7,402 bases of DNA. Origin: Candidatus Latescibacterota bacterium. GTDB taxonomy: Bacteria; JAAXHH01. This document shows positions 4,902 to 7,402 of this stretch, one piece after another. The notes under the pieces are model-generated. The model saw only the letters and a list, made by a program, of their open reading frames with translations. It did not search any database and had not been told where the DNA came from. The stretch covers positions 1 to 7,402 of the forward strand of contig JAJECR010000051.1 of assembly GCA_022821935.1 (NCBI GenBank), given 5' to 3'. The translations under genes were made by a program, and so were the position numbers. Numbering within the stretch: position 1 is the stretch's first letter; the number at the start of each line of letters is the position of its first letter.

Positions 4902-7402
4902 CTAGTGAAAATCCCGGCTCTTGAGACGCAGCGACCCGTCCTCCAGCCTCGGATCCCAGGCCGCCTCGACCACGAGATGGATCACCCCTTCGCCCACCTG
5001 CAGATTTCCGGTCACGCCTAAGCAGGGAAGCGTCCTGACCAGCGAGGAATACTGCTCGAATATCTTCTCCCAGATGACCAGGTTCACGAACCCCGTTTCG
5101 TCCTCCAGCGTCATAAAGGTGACGCCCTGTGCGGTCCCCGGACGCTGGCGGCAAATGACCATGCCCACGTAATGGACCAGGCTGCCGTCCGGCATTCCGT
5201 TGAGTTCCCGCGCCGCGGGCAGTCCCTGGGCGGCCAGACCGGGACGCAGCGGTTCCAGGAGGTGGCCCAGAACGCTGTGGTCACTGACCTGATGATCCCA
5301 GACGATAGTCTCGAGATTGTTCAGGGAGGGAAACCGGGGCGGTGAGGTTCGGCTGTCGAGCGACAGCCCGGGCTGCCGCCGGACTTCGGTCCCCAGAACC
5401 TGCCATAGGGCGCCGCGGCGGTCCAGGCCGAAGCACGCGAAGGCACCCGCCTCGGCCAGGGACTCCAGCTTGTCCTCGTGGAGTCCGCTCCGCCGGGCGA
5501 CGTCCGGAAGATCCCGGAAGGGGGCCTGCTCCATGGTCCGTGCCAGTACCTCCCAGTCTCCTTTGCTCAGTCTCTGGACGTAGCGCAGTCCCATGCGCAC
5601 TGCGAACCGGGTGCGATCGCCCGCGTCTTCCGCTTCAATCTCCTCCAGGGTGCAGTCCCAGCGGCTGTGGCGTATGCTCACCGGCCGCACCTCCACCCCG
5701 TGTATCCGGGCGTCGTTGACGATGGTGGCGGGCGAGTAGAACCCCATCGGCTGGGCGTTCAGCAGGGCGCAGGTGAACTCCGCCGGGAAGTGGCACCGCA
5801 GGTAGGCGGTGGCGTAGGCGATATGGGCGAAGCTGGCGGCGTGGCTTTCCGGGAAGCCATACTCGCCGAACCCCCGGATCTGCTGGAAGACGCGTTCGGC
5901 GAATTCCTGCTCGATACCCTTCCTCATCATGCGCGAGACCAGCCGTTCCCGGTGCCGGTCGATTCGCCCCGAACGGCGCCAGGCGGCCATGTCCCGCCGG
6001 AGCTGGTCGGCCTCGCCGGGGGTGTAGTCCGCCGCCACCATGGCCAGTTGCATCACCTGCTCCTGGAAGAGAGGCACGCCCAGGGTTTTCTCCAGGACAG
6101 GCTTGAGGCATTCGTGGGGATAGGTGACTTCCTCCACTCCGTTGCGCCGCCGCAGGTAGGGATGGACCATGCCGCCCGTGATGGGCCCGGGACGGACGAT
6201 GCTGATCTCGATCACCAGGTCGTAGTAGGTGCGCGGCTTCAGCCGCCCCAGCATGGCCATCTGGGCCCGGCTCTCGATCTGGAACACGCCCACCGTGTCG
6301 CTGCGGCAGATCAGGTCGAAGGTGGCGGCGTCCTCCCGGGGGAGATCGGCCAGGGTGAGTTCCATCCGGCGGTGCCGCCGCAGGAGGTCGAAGCCGAGGT
6401 GCAGCATGTTGAGGGCGCCCAGGCCCAGGAGATCCACCTTGAAGAGCCCCGCGTCCTCCACGTCCTCCTTGTCCCACTGGATCACGGTCCGCCCTTCCAT
6501 GGTGGCGTTTTCGATCGGCACCAGGTCGTGGACGGGGTAATGGCCCAGCATGAAGCCCCCGGGATGAATGGAGAGATGGCGGGGAAAATCCTGGATCTCC
6601 CGCACCAGGACGTTCAGGTGGCGCAGGGCAGGGTTTTCGGGGTCGAGGCCGGCCTGCCGGATGAAGGCCCCGTCCCAGCGTTCGTGAGATATCAGCTTGG
6701 CCAGGCGGTCCAGGCTGGTTGCCGGTATCTCCAGTGTCTTGCCCACCTCCCGGATGGCGGACCGGTGGCGGTAGCGGACGACGTTGGCCACCATGGCGGC
6801 GTGGGTGCGCCCGTGCTTCTGGTACACGTGCCGGATCACCTCTTCCCGGCGGTTATGCTCGATGTCCAGGTCGATGTCCGGCGGCTCGGCCCTTTCTCTC
6901 GACAGGAAACGCTCGAAGAGGAGGTCCACCTCGGTGGGGTCCACGCTGGTGATGCCCAGGGAGAAGCAGACGGCGGAGTTGGCCGCCGACCCGCGGCCCT
7001 GGCAGAAGATGTCCTCGCGGCGGCAGTATTCCACGATTTCGTGCATGGTCAGGAAATAGCCCTCGTATTCCAGCTCCCGGATCAGCGCGAGTTCTTTCTT
7101 CAACTGGGGGATCAGCTGCCTGAATTTGCCGGGCAGGCGGCGTTCCGCGCCCGCGAAGGTGCGCTCTTCCAGGTACTGGATGGACGTCTTGCCCTTCGGC
7201 AGGCGCTCCAGCGGGTAGCGGTAGCGCAATTCCCCGAGGGAGAAGGTGCAGCGGTCGGCCACCTCAAGGGTGCGTTCGAGGGACGCCGGGTCATCGGCAA
7301 AGCGCCGCGCCATATCCCCGGGACCCTTCAGGGCGTGCTGGTCATTCGACCGGAGGAGGCGCCCGGCCGCGGGAAGCGTCACGCCCTCCCGGATGCAGGT
7401 CA
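4902..7402 (-). CDS. dnaE2: Error-prone DNA polymerase DnaE2 (ImuC), N-terminus outside window
   Basis: This is a C-family DNA polymerase of the DnaE2/ImuC type, which carries out damage-tolerant, mutagenic synthesis, usually with ImuA and ImuB and under LexA control. The frame is open to the right edge, with codons before the GTG at 7382 also reading as family sequence (TCIREG), so it is partial at the 5' end. 832 residues are visible of roughly 1,030-1,080; the missing part is most of the N-terminal PHP domain. All three polymerase aspartates are present: PDIDLD (about 6864-6882) and KVDLLG (about 6423-6440). CQGRGSAANSAVCFSLG (near 7020-6960) is the palm motif. The helix-hairpin-helix region and the C-terminal OB fold (RQRPGTAQG, TLEDETGFVN, about 5040-5160) follow. 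The protein ends in SRDFH, the normal C-terminus of the family. Nothing suggests a frameshift. Codon use is strongly GC-biased. ImuA/ImuB would be expected beyond the right edge. Confidence 0.96.
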   Translation of the reverse strand, partial: TCIREGVTLPAAGRLLRSNDQHALKGPGDMARRFADDPASLERTLEVADRCTFSLGELRYRYPLERLPKGKTSIQYLEERTFAGAERRLPGKFRQLIPQLKKELALIRELEYEGYFLTMHEIVEYCRREDIFCQGRGSAANSAVCFSLGITSVDPTEVDLLFERFLSRERAEPPDIDLDIEHNRREEVIRHVYQKHGRTHAAMVANVVRYRHRSAIREVGKTLEIPATSLDRLAKLISHERWDGAFIRQAGLDPENPALRHLNVLVREIQDFPRHLSIHPGGFMLGHYPVHDLVPIENATMEGRTVIQWDKEDVEDAGLFKVDLLGLGALNMLHLGFDLLRRHRRMELTLADLPREDAATFDLICRSDTVGVFQIESRAQMAMLGRLKPRTYYDLVIEISIVRPGPITGGMVHPYLRRRNGVEEVTYPHECLKPVLEKTLGVPLFQEQVMQLAMVAADYTPGEADQLRRDMAAWRRSGRIDRHRERLVSRMMRKGIEQEFAERVFQQIRGFGEYGFPESHAASFAHIAYATAYLRCHFPAEFTCALLNAQPMGFYSPATIVNDARIHGVEVRPVSIRHSRWDCTLEEIEAEDAGDRTRFAVRMGLRYVQRLSKGDWEVLARTMEQAPFRDLPDVARRSGLHEDKLESLAEAGAFACFGLDRRGALWQVLGTEVRRQPGLSLDSRTSPPRFPSLNNLETIVWDHQVSDHSVLGHLLEPLRPGLAAQGLPAARELNGMPDGSLVHYVGMVICRQRPGTAQGVTFMTLEDETGFVNLVIWEKIFEQYSSLVRTLPCLGVTGNLQVGEGVIHLVVEAAWDPRLEDGSLRLKSRDFH

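Noticed and set aside
4684..5154. Minus-strand open frame of 156 codons across the TfoX-domain and dnaE2 ends
   Set aside because: It spans the convergent ends of two well-supported genes and has low-complexity G/R/A composition.
5635..6477. Minus-strand open frame of 280 codons overlapping dnaE2
   Set aside because: It is a shadow frame within high-GC dnaE2, rich in G, P, R and A as expected for an off-frame translation; the dnaE2 frame holds the catalytic motifs.

Overview
The window is a stretch of bacterial chromosome from a mid-to-high-GC, probably Gram-negative, bacterium. The best lineage clue is a DnaE2-type (ImuC) error-prone DNA polymerase. I cannot assign a phylum: the gene mix (DnaE2, xylose-isomerase-like TIM barrel, HIT, GFA, GNAT, and a small membrane protein with an EEGR repeat) is compatible with several phyla often seen in environmental genomes. 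I see no rRNA, tRNA, CRISPR array, transposase, integrase or phage gene.

Layout. Every confident gene except one lies on the minus strand. From left to right: 1-126 has no identifiable gene. At 127-564 is an intact GNAT acetyltransferase. At 622-810 is the decayed C-terminal end of a different GNAT protein. At 811-1281 is a GFA (glutathione-dependent formaldehyde-activating-like) zinc protein. At 1293-1412 there may be a small plus-strand gene remnant. At 1488-1931 is a two-helix membrane protein with a charged tandem repeat. About 420 bases without a recognisable gene follow. At 2351-3160 is a TIM-barrel sugar isomerase/epimerase-like protein, and at 3268-3837 a P-loop kinase-like protein. 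After a short gap come a HIT protein (3993-4340), the one plus-strand gene, a TfoX N-terminal-domain protein (4548-4874), and the 3' five-sixths or so of dnaE2 (4902 to the right edge, running off the window).

Two compositional zones are visible. The HIT-TfoX-dnaE2 part is GC-rich (42 of 60 bases are G or C in 6301-6360; 41 of 60 in 4021-4080). Much of the left 3.9 kb is poorer (27 of 60 in 2401-2460). The change falls near 3960. A 36-base direct repeat (34 of 36 identical) has one copy exactly there (3959-3994, touching the HIT stop codon) and the other inside the GFA gene (997-1032). With the GNAT remnant directly behind GFA, this makes the left part look like accessory DNA scarred by small insertions and deletions, next to a more stable backbone on the right.

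Functionally the genes do not form one pathway. The kinase-like and TIM-barrel genes may be co-transcribed. DnaE2 would act in damage-induced mutagenesis with ImuA/ImuB, which are not in view. The others are single-gene functions. I did not find a convincing new multi-gene system. The best leads are the repeat at the compositional boundary and the GNAT remnant in frame behind the GFA stop codon.
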